Shown: positions 43,501-56,024 of the stretch, in pieces
How positions within the stretch are numbered: position 1 is the stretch's first letter
Layout of the letters: each line of letters starts with the position of its first letter
NCBI GenBank assembly: GCA_038093515.1
Contig: JBBPSI010000026.1
Coordinates: 1 to 64,000, forward strand
DNA: 64,000 bases
Direction of reading: 5' to 3'
Source of the DNA: Butyriboletus loyo
Taxonomy: Eukaryota; Basidiomycota; Agaricomycetes; Boletales; Boletaceae
Position numbers and translations under genes: made by a program
The notes under the pieces: model-generated
What the model was told of the DNA's origin: nothing
The model's database searches: none
What the model saw: the letters and a program-made list of their open reading frames with translations, nothing else

Positions 43501-46500
43501 TGTCGGATCTCGGGTTCGCGAGCGTCACAACAAGACCCAATGTCGATGTACACGGTGCATCTGATGAACCTGACGACACAAGATCAGCACGAGTTGCAGC
43601 TGAATCCGAGTGCGATCCCTTCGCCACGGTTTAAGTTCAGACATACGTTCACATTACCGTTGGGCCATTCCGTAGTGTGCGCTTGTATTTCCTTCCTTTA
43701 AGTTGTGCAACTTGAGCTGAACCTCGTCTTTATTTCGAGCAGACGAGCGCAGTTGCTTGAAGGGGAGAAACTCTTGTTGGTCGTCGCCGATCGTGCGGGA
43801 AACTTGAATGTCTATTTCGAACGACTGGCGGGTATGGACGGCGCGATTGCACGCGGCCGCGGAAAGCCACTCAACCGTGAAAAGATTGGGCAAGAGTTCC
43901 TGTTGGCGTACGACGAGTCGAAGAAGATGCTGGCTGTCGTGTCATCAGACAAGGTACGTGTTTGCTTACGTTACCACGGTTATGATTTTGACTCGAATGT
44001 CTCGTTCGTTCACAGCTCCTACTGCACATTTTCGTGTGCGACGACACGCGGGGATTTCAGGCGTTGGGAAGCGCAATAAACTTGCATCAGTGGTACAACG
44101 AAGGGTGTTTCATTCGCCATGCATGCTTTGTGAGCGGGAGCGAAGAATTGGTCCTCGTTGATTCACAAGCGCAAGCGAGGGTGTTTTCGTTGGTGACACT
44201 CCAGTTTCGGTGCGTTTGATCCTGTTTCCCTTGTTCCACGTGATCGTCGTTCATGAGAGATGGTGATGACCAGGCCTGCCATGCTCCAGCTTGACCAGGT
44301 GCCCTATAGTGTGAGCTCGACGCCCGATGGTGCTTGTCTGCTGGTCGCACAAGCCCATGGGAGCGACTTGGCGGTGAAAGCGTATCACTGGAGTACCTTT
44401 GGGTCCGCAGAAGGAATTCTGCTCGACTTAGCCCCGCTCACCATTGAGAATGGCCCTGTCGTCACGTCATTGATCAGCAGAGCGGCAGTCCATGTCGTCG
44501 TGCTAGACTTTGAGGCGCACGCATGTCGATCGCATGCATTAGACATTACCCGTAAAGTGACCGAATTTATGTTCAAGGAAAAAGGCGCACGGGGCTCCTC
44601 CGCACGACGCGGGGCAGGCGCCGGCGGAAATGCGACTGCACACAACTGTCTCATTGACTGTCACGCCGAGGTCTGGACCCGTTTCCCGGTCCTGCCTGCA
44701 GTGCAGCGCGAAACAATCACCTCCTCAAGTCTCCGGAGCCCGCGGACGCTCGTGTTTGTAACGGATCGTGATTATCAGCGGTATGCGCCGCATTTTGCGG
44801 AGATGAATCTCGCGTTCGAGAGAACGACCAAGAAGCCAACGGGGGATATCCTCAAGTCCATTCAGGTCTCAGCTGCGTCGTTTGCCGTCTTTTCTGCCGA
44901 GTTGTGTGGAGGTGGGGAGCGCTCGAACTCCATGCGAAATCGTGCCTGGAACGTCTCGAGTTACCGTGCGGGCGAATGGATCGTCGAGTTCCTATGCTTG
45001 ATTCCGATCCACCTCGCGCTGGCAAAAGAGAATCGGTTTGTACCGCTCAAAGATGGGGTGTATTCGCCTGAGCTGGAGAGGTCATTGTTGGGTGCGGACG
45101 TGAACCGCATCGTGGATAGTCTCTCGTTTGGGTGGTACGAGTCGCTGTTCCAGTCGTATATGGCATCCAAGGTACGTATTGTTGCTATCATCAGTGCGGG
45201 ATTTTGCTTGCTCATAGTACCGATGATAGCCTGTCAAGGTGGTGTCCTCGATGGGAGAACAGTCGGTTGGGAAGAGTTTTGCATTGAACCATCTCGCCGA
45301 TACGTCGTTTGCTGGATCTGCAATGCGGACGACAGAGGGGGTATGGATGTCGGTTACGCCGACTAAGGATGCTTTGATTGTTGCGCTTGATTTTGAAGGT
45401 CGGTCCCACACGCTCTCCTCCATAATTCATGGCTCATTTTTGCACCCGTCACATTTCGTTGGTAGGTGTACACAGTATCGAAAGATCCGCTCAAGAGGAC
45501 ACATTACTCGTTCTGTTCAACACTGCCATTTCAAACTTGGTAAGATGAAGTAGCGTACGCTACGAGGGACATTCACTGATCACGTTTCGTGTTGCAGGTG
45601 TTATTCCGCAACAACTTTGCGCTCAGTCGAGATATTGCTGGGCTCTTTCAGTCGTTCCAATCGAGTTCCACAGTTTTGGATCCCAAGGCGAATCCATCAT
45701 TATTCCAGTCGACATTGGTCATCATCATAAAGGTATGCCTGCCGCGGTTGGGCACCGCATCGGCTGAGGCGTGTTTTCTCTTTGACTTAGGATGTCGTCG
45801 ACTCGGACAAGGCCGAGATCGCGAAGGAGTGGGTGATCTTTGCTTGTCGTGTTTTCGTACAAGCCGCTAATAATGGGTTTCTCGTTCTTAGATTTTCCCT
45901 CAAGTTCCAACGGATCGTGCAAGATGAACAAGAGGCAAATTTCATTTCTCGGCTGCACGCCGGGAAGCTAAATATCATTCCGTGGTAAGTACAGGTTGTC
46001 CTTGGACGGATTCAGACAATTCACGACTCTCTGGTCCTCCCACGCAGGCCAGTCATTGAGTCAAGGGAGTTTTACAAGCTATTTCCTGCATTGAAGCGAC
46101 GGTTGGATCAGCAGGTGGTCACGCATCGGTCAGCGGGGGAGTTTTTGCACTTGATGAAAACGTTGATGGCGAAGCTGAAGGTGAGAATGGTTCTTTGAGG
46201 AAAATAACATTAATCGTCTTGCTGACTCGTGAACACGTGTTCAAGGCAAACGATTGGGGTGCTATGTCTCGTAAGAGTACAAGTATTTTGCTTGGTTGGG
46301 CTACGTGACGAGTTTCGCGTTTAGAAACCATGGCGTCCCATCGTGCACAGTTGATTTCGACGCTCCTTGCTAATGCGCTTGCCTTTGGATATGCGGAGAT
46401 CGACCCAGAACGTGAGCCTCTGAAGGTGGGCTTGTGCTCGTGACTTCCCCGCGTTGGCTACGATGCTGACCTCATTGGCGTAGAATCTGGATACAGACAT

Positions 46501-49500
46501 GCCAGTGGATCTACCAGATACACCCTACCAGCTTTTCATTGGCAGTGGCGGCGATCAATCCGAGTCCCGCGAACATATGCTGACAGTGCTTCGGACGGCT
46601 TGGGAGGGCCACGCATCCCGTCAGTACACACCTGAAGACGAATGGATCGCAGGTTTGACCCAGCATCTCGAAACAATCGTAAACTTGCGGATTGCCCACG
46701 TATGTGAATGGCTAGATCAGAACCTTTCGCGATTCTATGCAGTGGAAGGCGGTGCTGGGACCCACGCGCGTATTGACGAGTTGAAACGTGACTTTGAGAG
46801 TTCGATCGTGGACTTGAGGGGCAATGTTCAGCTGTGTGGGTTGACATGCATGGGATGTCAGCTGCGGTGCGTACAGAATCGGGCGCACAGTGGTGCGCAC
46901 GACTGTCAATCTGACCATCTGTGCGTACATGAGTGTGATTTCTGTTTGGCGCTCGAGCCGGGGGAGCATCGGCCGTGTACGATGAGGTGAGTGATGTCTG
47001 GCTTGTGATGTACGCCACGTTCTGAGCACACTGGGGCAGTGCGGGCCACGCAGGAAAGCACATGTATGTGTTTGATTCTTTGGCTGAGTGCACAGTGGTA
47101 CATGTTTCTTTTGTAGATGCGTTGCGAACCAGCATTTGTGCGGGAAAGGGTGCAAGTTTTCTGGAAGGCATGGATGCTTGGATGTGTGTGCAAAGGTATG
47201 TGCTCTCGTTTGAGGTATCGATTTGACTCTGACGGGAAAAAAAAGGTGATTGATCACTCTGACGAGGAGCATCTTTGTGCGGCTCCTGTCCACGCATGCG
47301 GGAAGGTGAGTCACTGCTGACTGATCTGAACCTTTGTGCTTGTTCATTCTAAAGCGCTATACTCTTTCTAGCCATGTGATCTCTCCGACATTAAGATGGT
47401 TGACGGGAGTTTATATTCGTGTCCCGGGACGTGCCGAATCCCAAGGTAGGTCTCTTCCCTTGTGGAAGGATTACTGTTTTGCACGTGCTCACGCACTTTC
47501 GAAGTGACATCGATCATGCCCTCCATCCATGTGACGCCCGACTATGTTCTATTCAGTGCCAGCTGTGCAAACGCTTGTGTGCAGACCCGGACCATATGCA
47601 CGGTCTAGACTCTAGTGCAATTCATCTATGCGGGTGTGTATGATGCTGAAACGGCGGTAACATCTGTCCCTGACTGGTGAACTACAGACAAGAACATTTA
47701 TGTACTGCTGTTTGTGCTGCCCCGGGTATATGCGAGATCGAAACGGCGCCGCACTCTATCGAGGCGACATTTACGGGCAGAAACGAAACGTTCCAGTATA
47801 CAAAGGTATGTTGCCCGGTCTCGACTGTCTGTTCTGACACTGACTGTTCTTGCAGTATTCTCAGGGTTCGTTTGAATTCATATATGCATTCTCGCATTGA
47901 TCTGACGATGTCCTGAAATAACAGTTGCGAAACGCTTGAAATGCATCAAACCGATCCCGCCAGGTGCTATGAATCACAAGGGACCCCACAACCACAGCCT
48001 GGACAAGAAGGTTGTTCATTTTTGCCAAGCAAGGTTGGTGATTGAATGTTCTGTATACGATCCTTCCCTTATAGTTTCCTAGATGCGAAAACTGCGGTTA
48101 TTTTTGCACGTTACCTCTTGGTAAGTTGTGGGCGCGGACCCGGGATTCTGTCGCGTGTTAACATCTCGCTCAAAGGCCATCCGCAACAAGAGCACGAGAC
48201 GCGCCATGGGTCGATGTCACGTACCCGCTGGACCGTGGATGGGCCGGACGACGTGCCACTAGAAATCGAAGGGCGCAAGTTCTCCACCAATGACGAAGGT
48301 GCACCGATGATGTGCAACCTTATTTGTTCGGCAATGGGGCGACACGTCCACATCGACTATTGTCGCGCAGACGACGAGGCTGCGTGTACCGGCAACGAGG
48401 AGCTGCAGCACCTCACAAGGAAGCTACAGCCTGATCCCGATCGAGCAAAGGATGTGCTAACGCATGGCCTGTTCTGGAAGCGGGGCGGTGAGTGAGCTTT
48501 GACTATATCTATATTTACATTGGCTGATCATCTATCTCTGGACAGGTTTCAAGGACCCATACTCGAAAGAAGAGCAAGCCAACTTTAGCAAATGGTGCGT
48601 TTTTGTTCAGGTTTTGCTTTTACCGGCGGTTGACACATGTTGGTAGTGATGCCATGTGTGGAGGTATGCGAGTCTCCGAGGTCATTTTGTAACCCAGGGA
48701 TTGTCTCATGAACGCACCCGATAGGTCCGGAACACACAGCTGCTGGCGGCGGTGCAGCTATACCCTCTTACTGTGTCTTGCCCCTTTTCCATGCCCCTTT
48801 GAACCCCAACACCCCACTCGCGGGGGCGGGTTATATCTCGCAGGATGGACATCAATTCGCGTGCAGAAATCCGGTTGTGATGCAGCAAGCTTTCCATGTG
48901 TGAGTTTGCCCATCCACGAACATGCATGTATGGCCCGAGAAATTGATTGGATTTTGACTTTCACAGGATCTTCGTCGCTGATCAGTGGGTTTCATTTGGT
49001 CTCATACAAGGGAATTTACTTATCATTATACTCCCATGAATAGCTCCGGTTCGATGAGCTCGGATGACCGAAAGCCGCTCCCCAATACACCGGCGACTCC
49101 CCGAATCAGTGCTCGGGCAAACAATCGATATGGGGCTGTGCTTTCGTCACTACATGGTTTCTGGTCAGCGCGTGGAGCGGCGATCGCGGGCTCGAATGCT
49201 GCGCGACGGGATGCATACAGTGTGATCTTGTTTGATCATAATTTCACAACCCCGATTGTGAATGATTTTGCGAGCACACCAGATCAGTTGTTGGGCGCTC
49301 TCCTCGGTTTTGAAACAGAAGGTGGCACGAATTTTACCCTCGCGATTCAACAAACGCAAGCGATCATGGAGCGAAACTGGAGTACGGAAAGGTAGATGTC
49401 GTGTCCTCGTTCACACCTCCCTTTCAAACCCCATTGGTACAGATCCCCGGTCATCATCTTCCTTTCCGATGGCGAATGTAATATCGAGGACAACGTCATG

Positions 49501-49904
49501 CACGATCTGTGCCGTACGGCCGTCCGACTTGGGTAAACATTCTCATGTGCTTACTTCACATCGTTTGAGCTGACGGGCGTTATCTGTTGCGAACGCAGAA
49601 AAGCGGTGTCGTTCCATGCTGTGTCGTTCGGACCAGACGGTTCTTCGCTGTATCTGCGTCGCATGGCCGACATTGCGCTCGATGCGCAGAACACTGCACC
49701 GAGGGATCCACTCGCGCCGGCTACTACGACTATCCTCTCATCGTATACTCAAGCGCTCGATACGGTGCGCGCGCATGTCTCGCGGTTCCTAGGCTACATG
49801 TATACTAACCGTTATGGTTTGCACCACGCTAGGTCCAACTTGCGCAGACGTTCCTGGGTATTGCAGAGTCCTTGCGAAAGCCGAGAGGGGCACTGATGCA
49901 TTGA
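40544..49904 (+). CDS. Giant multidomain protein: propeller-like region, GB1/RHD3-type GTPase, Cys/His-rich region, VWA domain
   Basis: One long gene with about 25-30 short introns and an estimated 2,500 or so residues. Start ATG 40544, stop 49902-49904. N-terminus acidic (exons to about 41090), then a conserved basidiomycete region (41150-42120), a helical region (42590-43320) and a propeller-like beta-rich region (43460-44900). The GTPase domain starts near 45240: P-loop GEQSVGKS at 45254-45277, switch I RTTEGVW, DFEG near 45389, and IIIKDV (45721-45795, across an intron) in the place of the guanine-specificity motif. The region from 46830 to 48900 is packed with Cys and His pairs. VWA follows (about 48960-49860) with a complete metal site: DHSGSMS formed across an intron, GGTNF at 49321, and FLSDGE near 49456. 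No lesions were seen. The 40544 start is supported by an intron joining acidic exons. Likely cytosolic, nucleotide-dependent; true role unknown. Confidence 0.8.
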
Positions 49905-50985
49905 GGTGGATCATGTTGTTTGTTGTGTTTTGCAGTCGTGTTTGTGATGTAGATTATCTTGTACTTCAAGTGCTTTCAGAATGGTGTACGACTATCTTTC
50001 TTGGACGTTGTGGTCTACCTGTGGGAAACTGGTAAGAATGGTATGTTGGCATGTGAGCTGAGTCGACAATATGTATACTGAACAAGTTGAAGCTCAGGAT
50101 GAGATGCAATTCAAGCCAACAAAATTTAGGTGTGTTCTGTATGTCAGGGCCCACGTTTCTCATTCACGGAGAGATTCCACAGTAGTAGTTGATTCTGTGC
50201 TGCTATGGTGGCCCTCTGCACACACACAAAGTGTCCTATCCTTCTTTGAACCATACCTGGCACTGTAAACGGGCATGAGGCCTTGGGGATTTAGCCGGGG
50301 TAGAGACGGTCATGGTGATGGCGTTCAAGTTGTACCATGTCGTTACCTGTTGTTAATGGAGCAACTTGAACTCCAGTGGTTGTGGCAACTCGTGCGGGCC
50401 AGTGGTTCAATTGGCGCCGCATCATGGCAGGACCGTGGAATATCTTGAAAGTCTAGGTCTTGGTCCTCCTTAACTCCGGTTACTGCTCTTTCCAGGCATG
50501 GGAGGGTCATTCAGTCTCTTCCTTGGATGTCTGTTGCGTTTTTTCCACACTGCAGACAAATCTTTCCCTGCGGCCACTGGTGCCACCTTATTGCGACTTC
50601 GGAGACGAGCGGCACGTTTTGACTCCCCTGGACCCCATTTCTCCGAACGTCCTGCGTCTCCTGCACATTCAAATCATCCGGAAGCGACTGCCATTGAGGT
50701 TCAGACTTGTACGTGCCTTGACTTGATTTTCGCCGTGCCTTGAGCCCATTCCCACCCTGCAGTAGGCGTTAATCATATGAATCCCCAGCCTTTGTTGAAT
50801 CATGATGATGCAACCAGCAAACCGCAAATTCTGGGAACCCGTACGAGTGGTGCATCATGCATAATTCGTGACACAGCTTTACCAACCAAATTCCTCTAGA
50901 GCTCCCGGAGGTTGATAACCCGGCCCGCCAACCGCATTACCTCCTGCCACCAGCACCTTCGAGTTGTGCGTCATCCTCCACCAAC
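49905..50985 (+). other. Region between GTPase/VWA gene and caspase gene, possible upstream exon
   Basis: 49905-50495 holds nothing recognisable. An open frame from ATG 50501 to about 50710 (LFLGCLLRFF, then RRRAARFDSP and TAIEVQT) has coding-like character and ends at a GTACGT donor-like site. It could be a 5' exon of the caspase gene, extending it with a basic N-terminus. The frame just upstream of ATG 50986 is also open for about 34 codons. Confidence 0.35.
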
Positions 50986-53143
50986 ATGTACTCATTAACC
51001 GGTCATTCTGTCAAATCCAAAAAAAATATGTTCGCATTGATCATTGGAATTGATGACTACGCTAACTGCCGGAAGCTTTGTGGGGCAGTTGCCGATGCAA
51101 AAGCAGTGAAAGAGTATCTGGAAGGAGTCCTTCGAGTACCCGAAGATCACATCCGCACACTCTTCGACCACAATGCGACTCGTGATGCGATTATCAAGGC
51201 CTTCCAGGACTTACGAAGTAATGAACGGATCAAGGAAGGGGATCCTATCGTGATCTTCTACGCTGGACATGGGGCAGAACTCCCTGCTCCAACTTTGTGG
51301 GCACCGTGGGGTGCTGAAATCAAGATCCAGAGTTTAGTTCCTCAGGATTGTAGGGATTCCAACATTCTCCCGATTCCTGATCGGACGATCGGCGGCTTGA
51401 TCTGGGATATCTCCAAAGCGAAGGGAAATAACATCGTAAGTGCGTTACCTCACCCCGTCCATTTATTTCCTGACCGTGATGTACAGAGCATTATATTTGA
51501 CTGCTGTCATTCCGCTTCCGGTACTCGAGTCAACAACGAGGCATACGCACCTCGCACCGTCCATCTTGATTTCGACATCCCCGCAGACCTCGATTGGGAA
51601 ATTTGGACAGGTCGATTTGGGAAAGTTGGCACCAATTTCGCCCATCATGGTCTTCAGTCGCATGTCCTTTTGGCTGCCTGCGGCGAAAAGGAATTCGCTT
51701 ATGAGTACGAAGGGCGCGGTCAGTTCACCACTGCGCTTTTGGAAATGCTCAACAGCTCCGCTATCGACGAGCTCACATACAGTGAAGTTATAGAGCGCAT
51801 CCACCTCAACAAGTATGAATATTCCAGCTTTTACGGGGGTTGCGACATTGACTCCATTCAATCCATTTCAGGCAGAGCCCTCAGTGCGAAGGGTTCAACC
51901 AACATCGTGTCGTATTTGATGCGAGAGTACCTGCTGGCAGGCAGGTCCGCTACGCTGTTCGTATTGACGGTGGTGGTAAATATGTCATTGGAGCCGGTCT
52001 GGCGCAAGGCGTTTCCCCAGGAGTCGAGTTCACCCTGTATAACCATCAAAAACGACCTTTTGATATTATAGTAGTCGATGACGGTGCTACGATCGAGGAT
52101 TTCCGGACCACATCAACCACACTTGAGCATTTCCCGAATCCTTCGTTTGCAAAGATAACTCGTGTTGGCAACTTACCTCTTTTCTTGACTCCGGGAAGAA
52201 CCCTCGCAGGCTCTTGGGACCTCGAGGAGGCTCTTCGGCGGACAGACACCAATGGCAAGGCTGCCAGGTTCCGGCTTGTCAAGGACGCTAAAGAGGCGAA
52301 GCTAGAAGTAGCAATGGATGACAGTTTAGCTGTTCTCAAGGTCTTGGATCAGAAGTTGGAAAAGTTCGGACTGACGGACATTTCCTTCAAGACTTCTCTT
52401 GATCGGCTCGTTTACGCCTTGGGTGCTGCCGCGCACTACTACTGGTACCTTGATCTCACGAAGGAAAACGATTTTATGGATACCATAGATGGGGTGACCG
52501 TCGATTTCTACTTGCTGCAGGAGACTGAGAGCGAATTCGATAGCTATGGGCTACCATTCCTTGTCCCCGTCGAACCAGGATTCTGTAGGAGAGATCGAAA
52601 TGCGGAAACTTCGAACGTCATCGATTTTGTTGTCGACCCGAACGAGCTATACGGGATTAAAATCACGAACAATACGACGCAAGACCTATACCTAAACGCA
52701 TTTTTGTTCAATAACATCAGTTTGGGAATAGGTGAATAAATTCGCTGAATCACTCGTTCGGCCTTCATTAATATGGCTTAGCCCCATACTACACACAGAC
52801 GAGTGCTGGCACGCCTGAAGCACCGCTCAAAAAGAATGGCGTATTCACAATCGGATACGGGCCAGGAGGGACGGCCCCGTTTACATATTCTTTGGAAAAT
52901 GGTCGGGATGTCGACGTTGGCTGCCTGAAAATTTTCTTCGCGACTCGGCCTATTGACTTGACAGACATCGTACAGCTGTCGCCCTTCTCAAATCTGAACG
53001 CGCAGTATGGGATAGATGAAGCCGCGCGGAAAGCCAAGTTGAATTTGACTCCACTTATGCAGCCCACCACGCCCACAGATACCTGGTTCACTCTTGACAT
53101 CCCAGTCGTGCAGAGGCGGCAGGGGATGTCTGCACCAGTGTAA
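50986..53143 (+). CDS. Caspase-domain (peptidase C14, metacaspase-like) protein with agaric C-terminal extension
   Basis: The model is exons 50986-51435, 51487-51812, 51872-52731 and 52782-53143, giving 665 codons in phase throughout. The caspase p20-like domain is at about residues 14-260: FALIIGIDDY, catalytic His95 in FYAGHGAE, and catalytic Cys in FDCCHSASG (residues 156-157). This pair predicts an active cysteine protease; metacaspases cleave after Arg or Lys. After LNKQSPQCEGFNQHRVVFDA begins a long extension (FDARVPAG, then SAGTPEAPLKKNGVFTIGYG, then LENGRDVDVG) typical of caspase-like proteins expanded in agarics. The 51-bp first intron is a multiple of three without stops, so retention would insert 17 residues before the catalytic Cys. 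The start is uncertain; upstream exons are possible. Confidence 0.85.
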
Positions 53144-53970
53144 GGTGCGTTCCCGTAGTCCAAACCGCTTTTGTCACGGCCGTGCTTCCTGTACCGATGA
53201 ACCGAATCACCCTGACGGTCCTGTAGTATTAGCAAATGTAGTGGCGAGGATGATATGCGAATAATATTCCCGATGTAGGGGAGTCAATCCATGTGATAAC
53301 TGACAGCGTTAGATTGGGCACACGGAATTCTCTCGCTCTTCGAGTTCCAGGTTGGGAGATTGGCGGTGACGTTCCGAGACTTACCTGTTCAACAGTCTTA
53401 TGGGAAGCTTGTTGTCAAACTCGACGAATCCAGACCGACCGTTTCCCGCTGGGTGGTGCTGTCTAATGTTGTAGGCTGCATCGATGGGGGGACGTCGAAT
53501 CCAGAAAGAGCCACAACGCTTGCGTGAGATTATTATAAACCTGAGTGTATGGTCATGAAAAGAGCGAATGCCGAGGGGAGTTCGTACTCATTTTCCCACA
53601 AAACATTCACAAACGAGGATCATTTGCGAGAAATGTGGTGGAGACGGCGAACAGGGAAATTACGGTTGCGCTTGACTAGACTGCGAGGTGACACCACCAT
53701 GGAACATGAACTTATGATGAACTCACGACACAAGCACCAGGGCCATGCCTCACTATGTTTTGTAAGAGGGAACACGAACTAGATAGATGCGAGTAAGTCC
53801 TATACTAAGCAGCGAGTCCAGTAACGAGCGTAGAGTTATTGCTTACCTCCAGTCGAGTATGTATGAAGCTGGAGAAAAGTAGCGAGGCAGTGCGTCGTGA
53901 AAATAGTGTGGTGTCCAAATAAGGGAATTTATGACATAATAACTAGTCTTGCCGAACCTCGAGGCGCTTT
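53144..53970 (+). other. Intergenic with one plausible coding fragment at 53325-53533
   Basis: From about 53325 a frame without ATG reads LFEFQVGRLAVTFRDLPV, QSYGKLVVKLDE and SRWVVLSNVV before TGA near 53533. It has ordered, beta-strand-like character reminiscent of a C2-type fold, but this is weak. It may be a 5' exon of the next gene or a relic. The rest of the interval shows nothing. Confidence 0.3.
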
Positions 53971-54649
53971 AAACGAATGAGGAATACACTGGTACTGAGA
54001 CTGTTCAGACGACCAGGATTGTTGGGGTGACCTTTGGAGGTAAGGACGACGGCATCCCTGTGCTTCGAAATACCTTTCCCCAGACCGCTCAACTCGTCTA
54101 CGCGATGGAAACGATCGAGGAAAGCGTTGGCGAGGCTGGATCGAAGAGCGAATTTGTGTTGAAGATGACGTGCAATCTGTGTCAATCAGCCTCCACGGTA
54201 CTGCCGCGATACTTCTTCGGTGTAAGCAGCCATGATATTATGGGTCTATTTTGAGGCCTCAGACCAGTGACCTACTAATCGATAAAGCGCCGCTCACCAT
54301 CGAGGTGACGCAAGAGGACATGATCACTCACTCAAACGGTCCATTCCACGAGAATACCGTCGAAAATCAGCCTCGGGCCGATTTCCAATCTTGGCGCGGA
54401 GAATACACCACAGGGAGGGAAATATTTAAACTCGGCTACTATGATAGACGGGTTAAGTTGACAAACAGACCACAGGTCGAATTGAATAAACCTTACTTCC
54501 GTCAGCATGAAGTCGATACAACCCCCGAAAGGAAACAGATAGCTAATGATTCATCGAGTTCGGAACGTAGAGACCCGGGCATGAGATTAGATTTGGCTGG
54601 AAAAACATTCCCTTGCGCCGAGATTTTCGCAGTTCCGAAGCCTGTTTGA
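53971..54649 (+). CDS. Unrecognised two-exon gene fragment, best-preserved member of a local repeated family
   Basis: Exon A (open from 53973, no clear ATG) ends at 54219. A 68-bp intron 54220-54287 has a GTGTAAG donor, a CTACTAAT branch site and a TAAAG acceptor. Exon B runs 54288-54649, ending in TGA. The protein reads VTFGGKDDGIPVLRNTF, then FVLKMTCNLCQSASTV, then APLTIEVTQEDMITHS and KLGYYDRR. The second half (APLTI, VTQED, HSN) is echoed at 58980-59100 and, degenerate, in the inverted repeat arms. No domain recognised. Upstream exons are probably missing or at 53325-53533. Confidence 0.45.
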
Positions 54650-54955
54650 TCCAACTCCCGCAGAGTACTATGGCCCCCAGCCGTTTTTCTTTTCAGCGAT
54701 ACGAAAATCATACCAGTAACCTTATTGTTTCGCGTTGTCCTAATGCAGGTGTTGGACCAACAATCTAGATCATGAGATCACGCTCTATACCGTTTTCTTT
54801 GGAATCAAGTAAGCATGACCACCCTGAACCTTAGGTACGGAATAGCAACCACCTCCAGTGATTGGAAAGATTTGTTCTGTCTGTCTGTTTGGCTCCCGGT
54901 ACATGGAACTGAGATTTATTCTTGACGAATCGACGGTGATCATCTCCTGCAAGTA
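54650..54955. other. No gene recognised
   Basis: Short spacer between the 54649 stop and the repeat copy that starts near 54960. Nothing supported. Confidence 0.4.
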
Positions 54956-54959
54956 GCCC

Positions 54960-55350
54960 AAGACCTCCCACCTAAATGATCCTCCTCTCCAACCCCACAT
55001 GAACTCCAACCACTTCTCCGTCACCAACATATACGGCTGTGGTACCCATGATACTTGGGGTGAGGCATGGATACAAACCATCTACGACGGACTCGCACCA
55101 CTCTGCGCACAGAACCCGCTGCTCACCGTCGCTTTGGTCAACTTTGCTACGGTTAGGATGGTATTCCCGGTCCTGATCCTTGATATCAAGCGTTTGGGAT
55201 ACGAACACTTTCTCTTGCATCATTGGCAACGGAACGCCAAACGTCAAATTTTGTGATGACCCAGAGCATTATTATTATTGGGTCCCAGGGTGAGTGACAC
55301 TTTATCGGTCAGGTTTCGGGTCCAGGGATTGTGGTTAGGCATCCTTCGGA
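54960..55350 (-). repeat. Decayed copy of the local repeated gene family
   Basis: Collinear with 56100-56370 in the left inverted-repeat arm. Shared blocks include GTCAACT.TGCTAC, CTTGCATCAT..GCAA, TGTGATGACCC, GGGTCCCAGGGTGAGTG or GCATCCCAGGGTGAGTG, and CTTTATCGGTCAG. The family's coding sense, judged from 53971-54649, is the minus strand here. No intact frame. Confidence 0.55.
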
Positions 55351-55394
55351 AGCGACTCATCGTATCATGGCTGATTGCAGTCACTCTATACACA

Positions 55395-55900
55395 CCAGAA
55401 CAAAGGCTGTGGAGACCCAGGTCCAGGTTCGGCGCTGTGAGACTGTCAAGGGCCTAGCACTTGCTCGATAAGTGTTGCCACTTTACCCAAACATAGTCTA
55501 TCTTTAAATATTGTTAAAAGATTATTGTGACATCAAGAGTGAAATATCACACCTCTCTCGACAAGGTGAGGACTGCAATGGTACTTCAGAACGAAAAGGA
55601 CAGTGTGCAAATAAGCATCACTCACGGTAATCATATATGATAGCAGTGATCATAATAACTGGGTTGGTCCATCGATTAATCATTGACTAAATGGCACAGG
55701 TGAAGGCAACCGTACGGGATACATAGTTATTCATCCAAAGAAACACCAAAGAAGATTGCAAGTCGGACGACAAGGCGGTGGGTAAGGGAGAAGTTGCGAT
55801 GTATGATCGTTGAACGACAAACAAAGATTGAGAGTCGAGGAGGGGGGCTTGAGTTCCTCATGGTACATATATCTTACATCCGGTGTCTTAATATTTTCTC
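55395..55900 (+). repeat. Direct repeat R1
   Basis: Starts with ACCAGAACAAA..CTGTGGAGACCCAGGTC and includes CTCGACAAGGTGAGGACTGC, ACTTCAGAACGAAAAGG, AATCATATATGA and GTACGGGATACATAGTTATTCATC. The same series occurs at 60895-61330 (R2) and 61690-62035 (R3). Non-coding by appearance. Confidence 0.75.
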
Positions 55901-56024
55901 TAAAAATGTTCGAACGATGCAGACATTGGTTCATCTAGGTAGTCGTGACAACTGCGTTACGCCAACCCCACGGTCATAGAAATATTCGGTCACATGATAT
56001 CCCCACGGAATGACCAACTGTTCG

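Noticed and set aside
46536..47347. Long minus-strand frames of 253 and 211 codons at 46536-47347
   Set aside because: They lie opposite the Cys/His-rich exons of the GTPase/VWA gene; repeated Cys codons (TGT/TGC) reverse to open His/Thr/Ala codons.
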